64,000 nucleotides of DNA from Candidatus Stahliibacteriota bacterium (GTDB lineage: Bacteria; Hydrothermota; Tepidihabitantia; SM23-42): assembly GCA_030602565.1 (NCBI GenBank), contig JAUVZL010000002.1, positions 1 to 64,000 of the forward strand, in the 5' to 3' direction. Under the pieces are notes generated by a model. It was not told the DNA's origin, made no database searches, and was given only the letters and a program-made list of their open reading frames with translations. Positions 1-8,936 of the stretch are shown here, piece after piece. Each line of letters begins with the position of its first letter. The first letter of the stretch is position 1. Position numbers and translations under genes: made by a program.

Positions 1-99
1 ATTGGGACGGAAAGAGGAAATTATTAACAAGCGGTATGAAAAACTGGCCTTGGCAAGGGCGAAAAGGATGGAATATAATAACCAATTTTCCACCTTAAA

Positions 100-951
100 T
101 CAGACCCCTGTTTTGTCCGATTCCCGCTGAACCAGTACAGACAATAGTACAACTATCTTACCAAATAATTCAAGACCCAATTTATTTTGCCATTCTTCAA
201 TATCAATTTTAATAACATCAGGTTCTGGCTTTCGATTACTATATTCAAGCATTAGTACTTCTTCAACACTATTTATTAAAGTTTTCGACATTCCATCGGC
301 TTTCTGTAATATATCCTCACATGTGCCATTATATTCTCCTTTTAATAATTCATAGTAAGCCTTTATTATTTCTCGCTTCTCTTTAGAAAACTCATGGTTA
401 TCCATTTGTTCCCTTGTTCTCAACAACTTATCATCTTTGAAATACGCTTCATATCGTATCGCCAATATTAACTGCTTCAATACCCATTTGTGTAGTTTTC
501 TTTCAATGAGTGATGCTTCATCTTCATTCGCTGTGATGTAATGTCGGACACTCATTAATACAAATGCAGAAAGTCTTCCTATTTCTAACAATATCTCTTT
601 CTTTGTTGGTGTAGGTAATTTTAGTTCTCCATGCAATATTTTTCCATCAAGAAAAAACTGTATTGGACTAAATTGATAAGTAAACGATTGACTGGATACT
701 TCTATAAATGTTGTGCATTGTGGATTTATTTCAGGTCTATTGCCAACATTCTGGATTATCTCCCCAACCTGTTTTAAATATTCCATTTTTATTTCTTTAA
801 AGAACACCCAAAGGTCGATGTCACTTTTATCGTGATAATCATCTCGACAAAAACTCCCTGTAAGCAATATACATTCAACATTATCACTAAAAGCGTCCAA
901 TATACTGTTTTTAAAATTATCTATTCTTTTTTCAACTTCCTTGAAATTCAT
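100..951 (-). CDS. Nucleotidyltransferase-fold protein with helical C-terminal region
   Basis: GSFCRDDYHDKSDIDLWVF matches the GSxxR..SDIDL nucleotidyltransferase motif; 283 aa. Confidence 0.75.
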   Translation of the reverse strand: MNFKEVEKRIDNFKNSILDAFSDNVECILLTGSFCRDDYHDKSDIDLWVFFKEIKMEYLKQVGEIIQNVGNRPEINPQCTTFIEVSSQSFTYQFSPIQFFLDGKILHGELKLPTPTKKEILLEIGRLSAFVLMSVRHYITANEDEASLIERKLHKWVLKQLILAIRYEAYFKDDKLLRTREQMDNHEFSKEKREIIKAYYELLKGEYNGTCEDILQKADGMSKTLINSVEEVLMLEYSNRKPEPDVIKIDIEEWQNKLGLELFGKIVVLLSVLVQRESDKTGV

Positions 952-1040
952 TCCATAAACTCCACCCCTTGCTGTATCTTCAAAGCATCTTCAGCAGTCA
1001 ATGTTGATAGGTACCTCATGGTCATAACTAGACTCACAGA
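948..1040 (-). pseudogene. C-terminal remnant of a tyrosine recombinase (30 codons)
   Basis: Translates to SVSLVMTMRYLSTLTAEDALKIQQGVEFME*; about 19/26 identical to the end of ORF 4406..4699; stop overlaps the ATG at 951 (ATGA). Confidence 0.75.
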
Positions 1041-1049
1041 CTAATCTCC

Positions 1050-4000
1050 CTAAATATTCAATATATATCGACAATCTGGATATCCTTTGCATCCCAAAAG
1101 TTGTTTACCCCTTTGTATGGTCTTGCTGATGATCGGCTTACCACATTTTGGGCACTTCTTATCTCTGTCATCCAATAACGCCAATATTTTCTCACCTGGC
1201 ACATATTTAAAGTGGTGCAATTCTCCTGTGCTACAATGATATGCTAAACATCGTTGCCTCGTCGAATAGAACGCCTCAATTGGCTTAAAGCATTTAGGAC
1301 AAAGACCATTATTTTCCGAATTGAGTTTCTGTAGAATTTGCATACGACGTTCAATTTGTTTGGTTCGTTGAAAAAAATCATCCAAACCATGTAAACGTTT
1401 GTACTGATCTGTAACGTCTTTATGCATTATTCTAATCATTGACTCCGATGTGTAGCCACCATGTGACAGGGAGTTTAGACTGCCATCCCAGGTAATAATA
1501 TTATCTATAACAATAATTTTTTCATGCATGATTCTTCTTGTGCTTTCTAATACTTTCACCCCTATCTTACGTAGTTCCTCAATTGTCGCCTTAACATCAC
1601 CGAACGAGAAATTTCTTTGTCGACTCGCTCTTCTCGTATATACTCCAATTTTTACTCCTTGCTTTGCTTTCGCATAAAATAAATCCATGAATTTTGCAAC
1701 ACGCTTATCTGTCAGAAAAGGACTACATATGATTATACTCTCCTGGGCTTCCTCAATGTCCTTTCGAAATCGTGAATCAAAATTCTTATGTGTATAAAGT
1801 CCATATGTTTCTGGCAGTTTATTTTGAGTATATGGGTAAAGCAATTTATCAGCCTGTATCACCTGATCGGCATCAATTGGACATGTACTTTCAGAAACAT
1901 AGCATACTTCATAATTTTTCTTTATATAATTAAGGACAGAAAGCACAAGTCTTGATTTCTCAGATGACTTTTTCTTGAAATAATCATAATTACAGATAAT
2001 ATGTATCTCGTTTTTTGCTCGGGATAATGCAACATTGAGCAATCGTATTCCATCAATACCCAGAAATGGTTTTCCTAAATATCTAAGAGGGTTCCCGTCA
2101 ACAAAATCAAGAATTAATCTGTTGGCTTCACGTCCTTGAAACTGATAAATACTCGATACAGTTATTTGATGTGACAATTGCTTTTGAGAATCAAGAAGCG
2201 TTTTCAATAATCTCGCTTGTTCTCTATATGGCGTAATAATTGTTGTCTTTTCTCTTCGAGAATTTCCTCGCCGATCATCGACTACAACCTTTTCAGTTTT
2301 CCGACGACCTTTGGCTATTTTCTTTGCTATTTGAAGAGTCAATAAAGCCTGTCTGACATTGTAATGCGACCAACTTATACTTCGCGAACACCACGGATTC
2401 CATTGAGAAGTATCGTACAGACAAATACGTGTTTTATCACTAATTTTCCGATCTTCAACATCATTCAGATCAAGCCCTCTTTCTTGATATATAAACTTCT
2501 TAACAATACTACTAATTGAACTAATCATCCGACTTTGCAGAGTTAAGGCTTTTATTCTATTTGGATTTTTAATTCTAAGGTTGTCATCAACAATACCTGT
2601 CCTTAGATATATATCGGATCCCAGCCATTTTTTCGCATTCAAACACTCGTTATCTTGAGCATGTGATGCCCTACAGATTGGACCGAGTTGGCAAAAATCA
2701 CCGAAGATTACATATTTTTCCTTTGCTAACCCAGATGTAAAGAAAATTGAAGGTAGGGGAGCCATACTTGCTTCATCCAAAACAATAACATCATATTGCC
2801 CTTTGTATAATTCTGAAGCAATATGTACCTTTGTAAGTGTCGTTGCAACCACCTTTGCATCCAACAAAATCTTGGCTCTTATATTGTCAATTTCTTCTTG
2901 GATCATCTTAATTCTCTGTTCAATTTCTTGAACCAAATTTTCATGTGCTTCAATACTTTTTTCCAAAACTGTTGACTGTACATCACGAGGTAATTCAATA
3001 CCTCTATATTTATATATTTTGCCACATTTAAGGCACACAATCTCACCATCAGGTGAATTTACTGTTGTTCTTAACGTCGTGCCACAGGAAGGAGTTATAC
3101 ACATGATTTCTATATTTATTGAAGGTTGGCTAAGTGCCTCTGAAAGGACTTTTATTTTCTTTGTTAATGATATTAAACGATGTTCTTGATCTTGAATAGT
3201 TTTTTGAATATCGTTTCTCAATGTTCTGGCATTGTTTAACTCAATTATCCTATCATTCTTTAGTGATTCTAACTTTTGAGGATTTAGCCCTAGGACAAAT
3301 TTCTTTAATGCATTCGAGTCATTTGCTTTCTCTAATTTCAGTTCCAATTCATTAGTTTGTTTTTGCATTGATACAATTTCCCCATCAACTTGTAACAATT
3401 TTTTCTTCTCCGTATCATTGTTCATTGAAATTGTTGTCAATTCCTGCTTTATTTGATTCCGTAACAGATACATTTCATAATACTTCTTCCAAGTTTCATC
3501 TTTAATGTGTTCAAAAAAGCACTGCTTACGCAAATCCATCAATTGTTCATTTAATTCTGCTGTTTTATCTTTGCAGATCACTTTGAAATCAGACAGTTTT
3601 CGTATTTTATCCTTTGTATCACGAAATTCTGGAAATCTAACAATCTTATTCTCTTGAGTAATTTGATAGTCGTTTAGCAGTTCCACAACCTTCTCAATTG
3701 CATTATCAACTGCAACATTTGCATGAGCAACGACAAGAACTCGTTTGTCTTTTTTTAGTAAGGCTTCAACCATCCAGGCCAGGGTGGTGGTTTTTCCAGT
3801 TCCTGGTGGTCCCCAGATAAATGAAACATCCAAAGCCAAACTGTGCTTAATTGCTTGTATTTGATCTTTTCTGGGAAGACTTTGTCTACCATCCTTATCA
3901 ATCGGTGTTAATTGTGGGATTTCAACGTCATCGTATTCTGTTTTAGAGGAAGGATATAGGGTCTTATATGATAAATCCTTGTTGAACTGCAGTTCACCGT

Positions 4001-4409
4001 TTCTAATTTCGTTAAGTCGTTCTAATAACTTCTTTAAAAGCCATGTCGGCTCAAATGAAAGTTTGGCTTTCGGTATTGATTTACCAAAATTATTCTTCAA
4101 CATTATCTCAATCTCAAATCCTTCCAATCGGATAATCGTACCGGATACAATGTTGTCTTCGATAGCAACATTAACCTCACTGTCTTCAACTGGAGGTAAC
4201 AAAGTATTGAGTTCAAATTGATATATACTTGAATCCCCAATTGAACTAATCAATATACCATTATTTACTTCGATAGTATATGCTTTGCATTCTTTCTCTG
4301 TGTATGTTATCTCTTCATCGATACCACATTGAAGATCATTAACTAATGCATCAAATGGGGATAAACTAGCTGATTGCTGAGTTGTAGTTTTTGCTTTATT
4401 AAGCTTCAT
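1050..4409 (-). CDS. SF1 (Upf1/DNA2-like) helicase fused to a PLD nuclease domain and zinc ribbons
   Basis: Walker A WGPPGTGKTTT, VIVLDEAS, YQFQGREANR, NVALSRAK; HEKIIVID (HxKx4D) PLD motif; C-terminal CPKCGKPI...CKGYPDC topoisomerase-type zinc finger. Confidence 0.85.
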   Translation of the reverse strand: MKLNKAKTTTQQSASLSPFDALVNDLQCGIDEEITYTEKECKAYTIEVNNGILISSIGDSSIYQFELNTLLPPVEDSEVNVAIEDNIVSGTIIRLEGFEIEIMLKNNFGKSIPKAKLSFEPTWLLKKLLERLNEIRNGELQFNKDLSYKTLYPSSKTEYDDVEIPQLTPIDKDGRQSLPRKDQIQAIKHSLALDVSFIWGPPGTGKTTTLAWMVEALLKKDKRVLVVAHANVAVDNAIEKVVELLNDYQITQENKIVRFPEFRDTKDKIRKLSDFKVICKDKTAELNEQLMDLRKQCFFEHIKDETWKKYYEMYLLRNQIKQELTTISMNNDTEKKKLLQVDGEIVSMQKQTNELELKLEKANDSNALKKFVLGLNPQKLESLKNDRIIELNNARTLRNDIQKTIQDQEHRLISLTKKIKVLSEALSQPSINIEIMCITPSCGTTLRTTVNSPDGEIVCLKCGKIYKYRGIELPRDVQSTVLEKSIEAHENLVQEIEQRIKMIQEEIDNIRAKILLDAKVVATTLTKVHIASELYKGQYDVIVLDEASMAPLPSIFFTSGLAKEKYVIFGDFCQLGPICRASHAQDNECLNAKKWLGSDIYLRTGIVDDNLRIKNPNRIKALTLQSRMISSISSIVKKFIYQERGLDLNDVEDRKISDKTRICLYDTSQWNPWCSRSISWSHYNVRQALLTLQIAKKIAKGRRKTEKVVVDDRRGNSRREKTTIITPYREQARLLKTLLDSQKQLSHQITVSSIYQFQGREANRLILDFVDGNPLRYLGKPFLGIDGIRLLNVALSRAKNEIHIICNYDYFKKKSSEKSRLVLSVLNYIKKNYEVCYVSESTCPIDADQVIQADKLLYPYTQNKLPETYGLYTHKNFDSRFRKDIEEAQESIIICSPFLTDKRVAKFMDLFYAKAKQGVKIGVYTRRASRQRNFSFGDVKATIEELRKIGVKVLESTRRIMHEKIIVIDNIITWDGSLNSLSHGGYTSESMIRIMHKDVTDQYKRLHGLDDFFQRTKQIERRMQILQKLNSENNGLCPKCFKPIEAFYSTRQRCLAYHCSTGELHHFKYVPGEKILALLDDRDKKCPKCGKPIISKTIQRGKQLLGCKGYPDCRYILNI

Positions 4410-4699
4410 AATTTATTAAAATCAACCTGGTTTTGTATTCTGAGAGAATCTTCTGCACTCAGGGTACTTAAATATCTCATAGTCATCATGAGTGATGAAT
4501 GTCCAAGAAAAATTTGGAGACTTTTAGGGTCAGTCTGACGCAATCTAAATATTGCTGAACTATGTCGCATGAGATGGGGAAATACCCTTTTCTGCAATCC
4601 TGCCTTCTTAGCCACCTGTTTTATCATTTTCCAAGCAGTTTGGCGAATTATGGGAAATATACGTTCATCCATATCTACCAATTTTGTTGCATATTCCAT
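4406..4699 (-). pseudogene. Truncated tyrosine recombinase (C-terminal part of catalytic domain)
   Basis: HLMRH, LGHSS and MRYLST (catalytic Tyr) present; N-terminal domain and first catalytic Arg missing. Confidence 0.75.
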
Positions 4700-5212
4700 T
4701 TACTGTTTGAAGGTACTTTTTCGATACTTTTCCAATATCACATCCCTATTTCTTCCACATTTCTTGCAGAGTTGCATTATCTTCTTGCCTTTTCCTTTTA
4801 TTGTATTCCGACGACCACACACACATACATATTCATTACCATCTACATACGAAAATCCTATAGCATCCTTTCCAGCAATTGCTTTAAGTTCTGCTAATTC
4901 TGTTTGCGAAATTTCTGTTGGTTCTTTTTCGTTTTCCTCTTTCTTCAGTTCTCTGCCACAATATCTGCAGACTATTGCTTCACGCTTTATCAATTCAGCA
5001 CAGTAGGGACACTTTTTCATAGTGCCACTTTGAATTTGGTCTTTTTCCTCTTTTGCAATATCTGATTTCAATACCAGCCCAATAATAAATCCTACAAGTG
5101 GGCTTAACAGTAAGGAGACCAGAAAACCACCCCCAAAACCTCTTCCCTTACTTTGCCAGAAAGCACCCACGAGTCCAGCAAAAACAACCCATAATGTTAT
5201 ACCTACTATCAT
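4700..5212 (-). CDS. Membrane protein with C-terminal zinc ribbons
   Basis: N-terminal TM segments; [24 protein letters not shown]; second CxC...CxxC. Confidence 0.7.
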   Translation of the reverse strand: MIVGITLWVVFAGLVGAFWQSKGRGFGGGFLVSLLLSPLVGFIIGLVLKSDIAKEEKDQIQSGTMKKCPYCAELIKREAIVCRYCGRELKKEENEKEPTEISQTELAELKAIAGKDAIGFSYVDGNEYVCVCGRRNTIKGKGKKIMQLCKKCGRNRDVILEKYRKSTFKQ

Positions 5213-5329
5213 AAAACAACCTTTCCTTTCTTTGCTTCTCCTTCAGCAAAAACTTCTTTTCTCTCCATTTTTCTCCTTCCAGACCCACATACAGGGTCTA
5301 AAAGTAGACATTCCTGTCTAGACTGTTCA

Positions 5330-5821
5330 CTAAAATCTCATTATTTTTTTCATCATGGTTACTTCAAAATTAATAAGCCACTTGCCATCGCAGTTTGTAA
5401 AATACCACTTATCGATTGATTCAGAGTATCCTGGAGAATTTGGTATACATTTCACCTCTAAAACCCTTAAGTTAAGACCCTCTTCCTCTTCATTAATAAC
5501 AATAAATTCAGCATCAGTAAACATTATGTCTATGAATCCATTTAACATTTCTCTCAATTCAACTGCCTCACGACTACTGTTGTTAATATTGGCTTTCACT
5601 TTCTTATCCATTTTAATTGCTTCTTCTTCACTATGTCCACGATTCTGATACACAATGGTTAAATCAATACATCTAACGAACTCCTGAAAATTCTTTGCTT
5701 TTGCAGATTGGACAAGTTTGTTCCAAGTTTTTTCTGCTGAAGAATATTGGTTCGATTTACCCTGACAATATACACACAATAATAGAGTTAATAGGACTAA
5801 TATTTTAGTGGTTATTTTCAC
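5330..5821 (-). CDS. Putative lipoprotein of unknown function
   Basis: Signal peptide/lipobox-like LLLCVYCQG; 163 aa. Confidence 0.55.
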   Translation of the reverse strand: MKITTKILVLLTLLLCVYCQGKSNQYSSAEKTWNKLVQSAKAKNFQEFVRCIDLTIVYQNRGHSEEEAIKMDKKVKANINNSSREAVELREMLNGFIDIMFTDAEFIVINEEEEGLNLRVLEVKCIPNSPGYSESIDKWYFTNCDGKWLINFEVTMMKKIMRF

Positions 5822-5935
5822 CTTTACTCCCTGTTATTTTCTTTTTATGATAGATTATCATTACTCCAATCATGCTTATCAATATGCCTTTTCTACTCTG
5901 CAAGTTTTCCCCTTTCCTTCTACAACGTTCTACTT

Positions 5936-6358
5936 TCAGTTCTCATCTACAAATAGACTTTTGTGGCACTTTGGGCATTCTGTCTCATTCGCTGACTTCA
6001 AACCAACGTTACAGAATGGACAATGAAAGAATTTGCCACTTTTGCTTATCTTTACAATTGATTTGTTACCTTTAAACTCATCATCTAATTCTTTGCCACA
6101 GTATCTACATATAATTGCTTCGCGCTTCACGACTTCTGCACAATAAGGACATTTTTTCATGCCACCTTCACTAACCTGCTTTGCTTCAATTGCCCTAATA
6201 TTGGGTCGCATGGCAATTCCAATAATAAAACCAATGAGTGGACTCAAAAATATACTACAAAGCAAACCACCTGCAAAACCATGACCTCTACTTTGCCATA
6301 ATGCACCTACTCCTGCTGATAAGCCAACCCAAAACAGCAGTAAAAATATCAACTCCAT
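5936..6358 (-). CDS. Membrane/zinc-ribbon protein, paralogue of 4700..5212
   Basis: [11 protein letters not shown] and [24 protein letters not shown] align with the neighbour. Confidence 0.7.
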   Translation of the reverse strand: MELIFLLLFWVGLSAGVGALWQSRGHGFAGGLLCSIFLSPLIGFIIGIAMRPNIRAIEAKQVSEGGMKKCPYCAEVVKREAIICRYCGKELDDEFKGNKSIVKISKSGKFFHCPFCNVGLKSANETECPKCHKSLFVDEN

Positions 6359-6540
6359 CTTTCCCCCTTTTCTACTATATATAATATTCTATACGTAAAT
6401 GTAAGTTAGTCAATGCACCAGTTCCTGTTTTTATTGAGTTCCCTGTTTTTTGACCCCAAAATACTTTTCAGCAATGATTTTATCGAGACTTTCAGCATCT
6501 CAATTCTTTCGATATCTTCGACTTGACATTTCCCGATTAA

Positions 6541-7015
6541 CACCCTCACCCCTACCCTCTCCCTCAAGGGAGAGGGAAATATTGTAATCACTGATATCTT
6601 TTTATTTATCTCTGTAATCGAAAAGCCCCCTTCGGGGCATTTAAATAACATCACTGTCCCGCTTGGCGGGATCCTCGATTTCCCTAAATAAAATTTAGTA
6701 ATGATAAATCGGGATAATCTTTCTGTAATCTCTGCTATCATTTGGTTTTCGAAGAAAACCAAGAAGCCAGCGTCCGGATTCGAACCGGAGACCTGCTGTT
6801 TACGAAACAGCTGCTCTGCCGACTGAGCTACGCTGGCATTCACTTACTCATCACATAGTTACTTTTACACCCCCACCTTTATCCTCCCCCTTCAAGGGAG
6901 AGGAATGAAAGGGAACGACTGAGCTACGCTGGCGTATTTTCATTATAGTCAGTAGGTCTGGGTTGTCAATGTTATTACACCCTCCCCTTTATCCCCTCCC
7001 TTCAAGGGAGGGGAA
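6541..7015. repeat. Three copies of a CCCTY-rich/CCTTCAAGGGAGG palindromic repeat
   Basis: Copies at about 6541-6579, 6870-6908 and 6976-7015; a related copy at about 21086-21136. Confidence 0.6.
6766..6837 (-). tRNA. tRNA-Thr (anticodon CGT)
   Basis: Reverse complement folds: gccagcg/cgctggc acceptor, gctgt-ttcgtaa-acagc anticodon arm, tccgg-ttcgaat-ccgga T arm. Confidence 0.9.
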
Positions 7016-7175
7016 GATTGTTTGGGAGCTGGATTCATCGGGTTTTGTCTGATAAACCTGTCCTGCCTGTCCCGAGTATATCGAGGGGAACGCAGTTGAA
7101 GGATCAGGCCACTACATACTGCCTCAGGGCAGGCAAGCTCGAACAATAGAATATCCACCCTCACCCTGAAATTTT

Positions 7176-7198
7176 GTCTGATAAATCAGACAACTACA
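7176..7198. repeat. Palindrome + AACTACA repeat, copy 1
   Basis: GTCTGATAAATCAGAC AACTACA. Confidence 0.8.
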
Positions 7199-7266
7199 TA
7201 CTGCTTAGTTCCTAGTGCTTACTGTCGTCATGGTTGACTTATTGGGTTTTTTCGATAGTCTTATGC

Positions 7267-8325
7267 ATGGTAAAGAGGTTTAAGATTGATTTGCCAGCAT
7301 TTTTCGAAGTCGGTGAACATAAAACACTAACTCTCTGCAAAATCCTCAAAGCGCATGAATTGAAGTTCAAACATGTTCTACTGCTCGGTGATCATAGAAC
7401 CTTCTTAATTGGCGGCGGGCCGATTTCCAGGAGCTTTGAAGATGGAAGTATTAAAGTCTTCAAGCATCTCATATCAAGTAGTGACGAGCCGAATGTAGAA
7501 CACGTTGAAAACTTGATTAAAGAAAAAAAGCCTGACCTGGTAATCGGTTTTGGCGGCGGCAAGGTCCTGGATGTTAGTAAGCTTGCGGCTGGCAACTGCA
7601 ATATAAAATACATAAGCATCCCCACCACATTGTCAAACGATGGCATTTCTTCACCGGTTTCAGTAATCACTGATAAAAACAAAATACCAGTGAGCCACAT
7701 AACCAAAGCGCCCTGCGGCGTGGTCGTTGATACAAGCATAATCAAACAGGCACCGACCAGACACATCAAAGCCGGTGTAGGCGATCTGATATCCAACCTC
7801 TCAGCGGTCTTTGATGCTCGTCTCGCCCAATCAAAAAACTGTGAAAAAACAAATGATACTGCCCTTTCCTTAGCTGAAGCCGGTGCGTTCAAACTTCTCG
7901 AATCTAATGCGGAATCTGTTAAGGACGATGAGTTCCTCCTGATTCTTACTCAGGGATTAATCAAGAGTGGCTTTGCCATGTGCATAATGGGCTCATCAAG
8001 ACCAGCTAGTGGCAGCGAACACAAAATCAGCCATTCCATTGACTATCTGTACTCTCCCAGAAAAACCCTGCACGGCGAGCAAGCTGGTATTGCGACCTTG
8101 TTTACCATGGTTTTGCAGGAAAACGAATACCTTCAAAAAGTCAGGGCGCTTTACGAACGTATTGCTTTTCCTCATAGTCTAAAGAAACTCCATCTCAATT
8201 CTGACCAGTTCGTGAAAACCGTTGTGAACGCAACAAAAATCAGACCAGATAGGTACACCATTTTGGAAGAAAAAAAATTATCCGCAGCAGACATCAAAGA
8301 AGCATTACATGAAGCAAAACTATAA
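7267..8325 (+). CDS. sn-glycerol-1-phosphate dehydrogenase-like (EgsA/AraM family) iron-containing alcohol dehydrogenase fold
   Basis: GFGGGKVLDVSK, IPTTLSNDGISSPVSVI, GSEHKISHSID, LHGEQ; start moved to ATG 7267 because the TTG at 7234 lies in a -35 element. Confidence 0.8.
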   Translation: MVKRFKIDLPAFFEVGEHKTLTLCKILKAHELKFKHVLLLGDHRTFLIGGGPISRSFEDGSIKVFKHLISSSDEPNVEHVENLIKEKKPDLVIGFGGGKVLDVSKLAAGNCNIKYISIPTTLSNDGISSPVSVITDKNKIPVSHITKAPCGVVVDTSIIKQAPTRHIKAGVGDLISNLSAVFDARLAQSKNCEKTNDTALSLAEAGAFKLLESNAESVKDDEFLLILTQGLIKSGFAMCIMGSSRPASGSEHKISHSIDYLYSPRKTLHGEQAGIATLFTMVLQENEYLQKVRALYERIAFPHSLKKLHLNSDQFVKTVVNATKIRPDRYTILEEKKLSAADIKEALHEAKL

Positions 8326-8473
8326 AAACAGACACTCGTGCCGTTTCAAATTATCAATGTTCGAACAAAAATAAGACACGAACTATTTGAAACGGTACTA
8401 GATGCAAGATGATAGATGATAGATGTTAGATAGCTCCTTTGATTCAAGTGACCAAAATCATCAGGAGCGTTTT

Positions 8474-8496
8474 GCCTGATAAATCAGGCAACTACA
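8474..8496. repeat. Palindrome + AACTACA repeat, copy 2
   Basis: GCCTGATAAATCAGGC AACTACA. Confidence 0.8.
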
Positions 8497-8620
8497 TTTT
8501 CTGGTTTATTTGGTTTTCTTCGCTTTCAATTAATACTGCCTACTGCTTAGTTCCTAGTGCCTACTCACATTCGCCGTTTCTCCCATACTCCGTTACTCCG
8601 TTACTCTATATATGCTCTCT

Positions 8621-8896
8621 GCCCTTTGCCATAAGCCATCTGCCATCCGCCATCTGCTATCCGCCATAAGCCATTCGCCATCTGCCATTCGCCATCCGCT
8701 ATCCGCCATCTGCTATCCGCCATAAGCCATTCGCCATCCGCCATCTGCCATTCGCCATCCGCCATAAGCCATTCGCCATCCGCTATCCGCCATCCGCCAT
8801 TCGCCATCCGCCATCCGCCATCCGCCATCTGCTATCCGCCATAAGCCATCCGCCATTAGCCATCCGCCATTAGCCATAAGCTATTAGCCATAAGCC
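8621..8896. repeat. Degenerate heptanucleotide tandem array (GCCATNN / GCTATCC)
   Basis: About 38 consecutive 7-bp units such as GCCATCC GCCATCT GCTATCC GCCATAA GCCATTC. Confidence 0.9.
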
Positions 8897-8936
8897 ACGT
8901 AGTTGACACATGTCCTTTTTTGACTAATATATGATA

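Noticed and set aside
2-130. Possible C-terminal end of a plus-strand gene (LGRKEEIINKRYEKLALARAKRMEYNNQFSTLNQTPVLSDSR*)
   Set aside because: Open from the window edge but no recognisable family, and it overlaps the nucleotidyltransferase 3' end.
6406-6843. 145-aa minus-strand ORF
   Set aside because: Its N-terminal part is the translated tRNA-Thr gene (MNASVAQSAEQLFRKQQVSGSNPDAGF); the rest is repeats. Not a CDS.
8601-8828. 75-aa ORF rich in MADGGWRMANGG repeats
   Set aside because: Produced by the heptanucleotide array, where a 7-bp period leaves frames open; no start context.
8621-8896. CRISPR-like array
   Set aside because: Seven-bp contiguous units with no spacers and no cas genes nearby.
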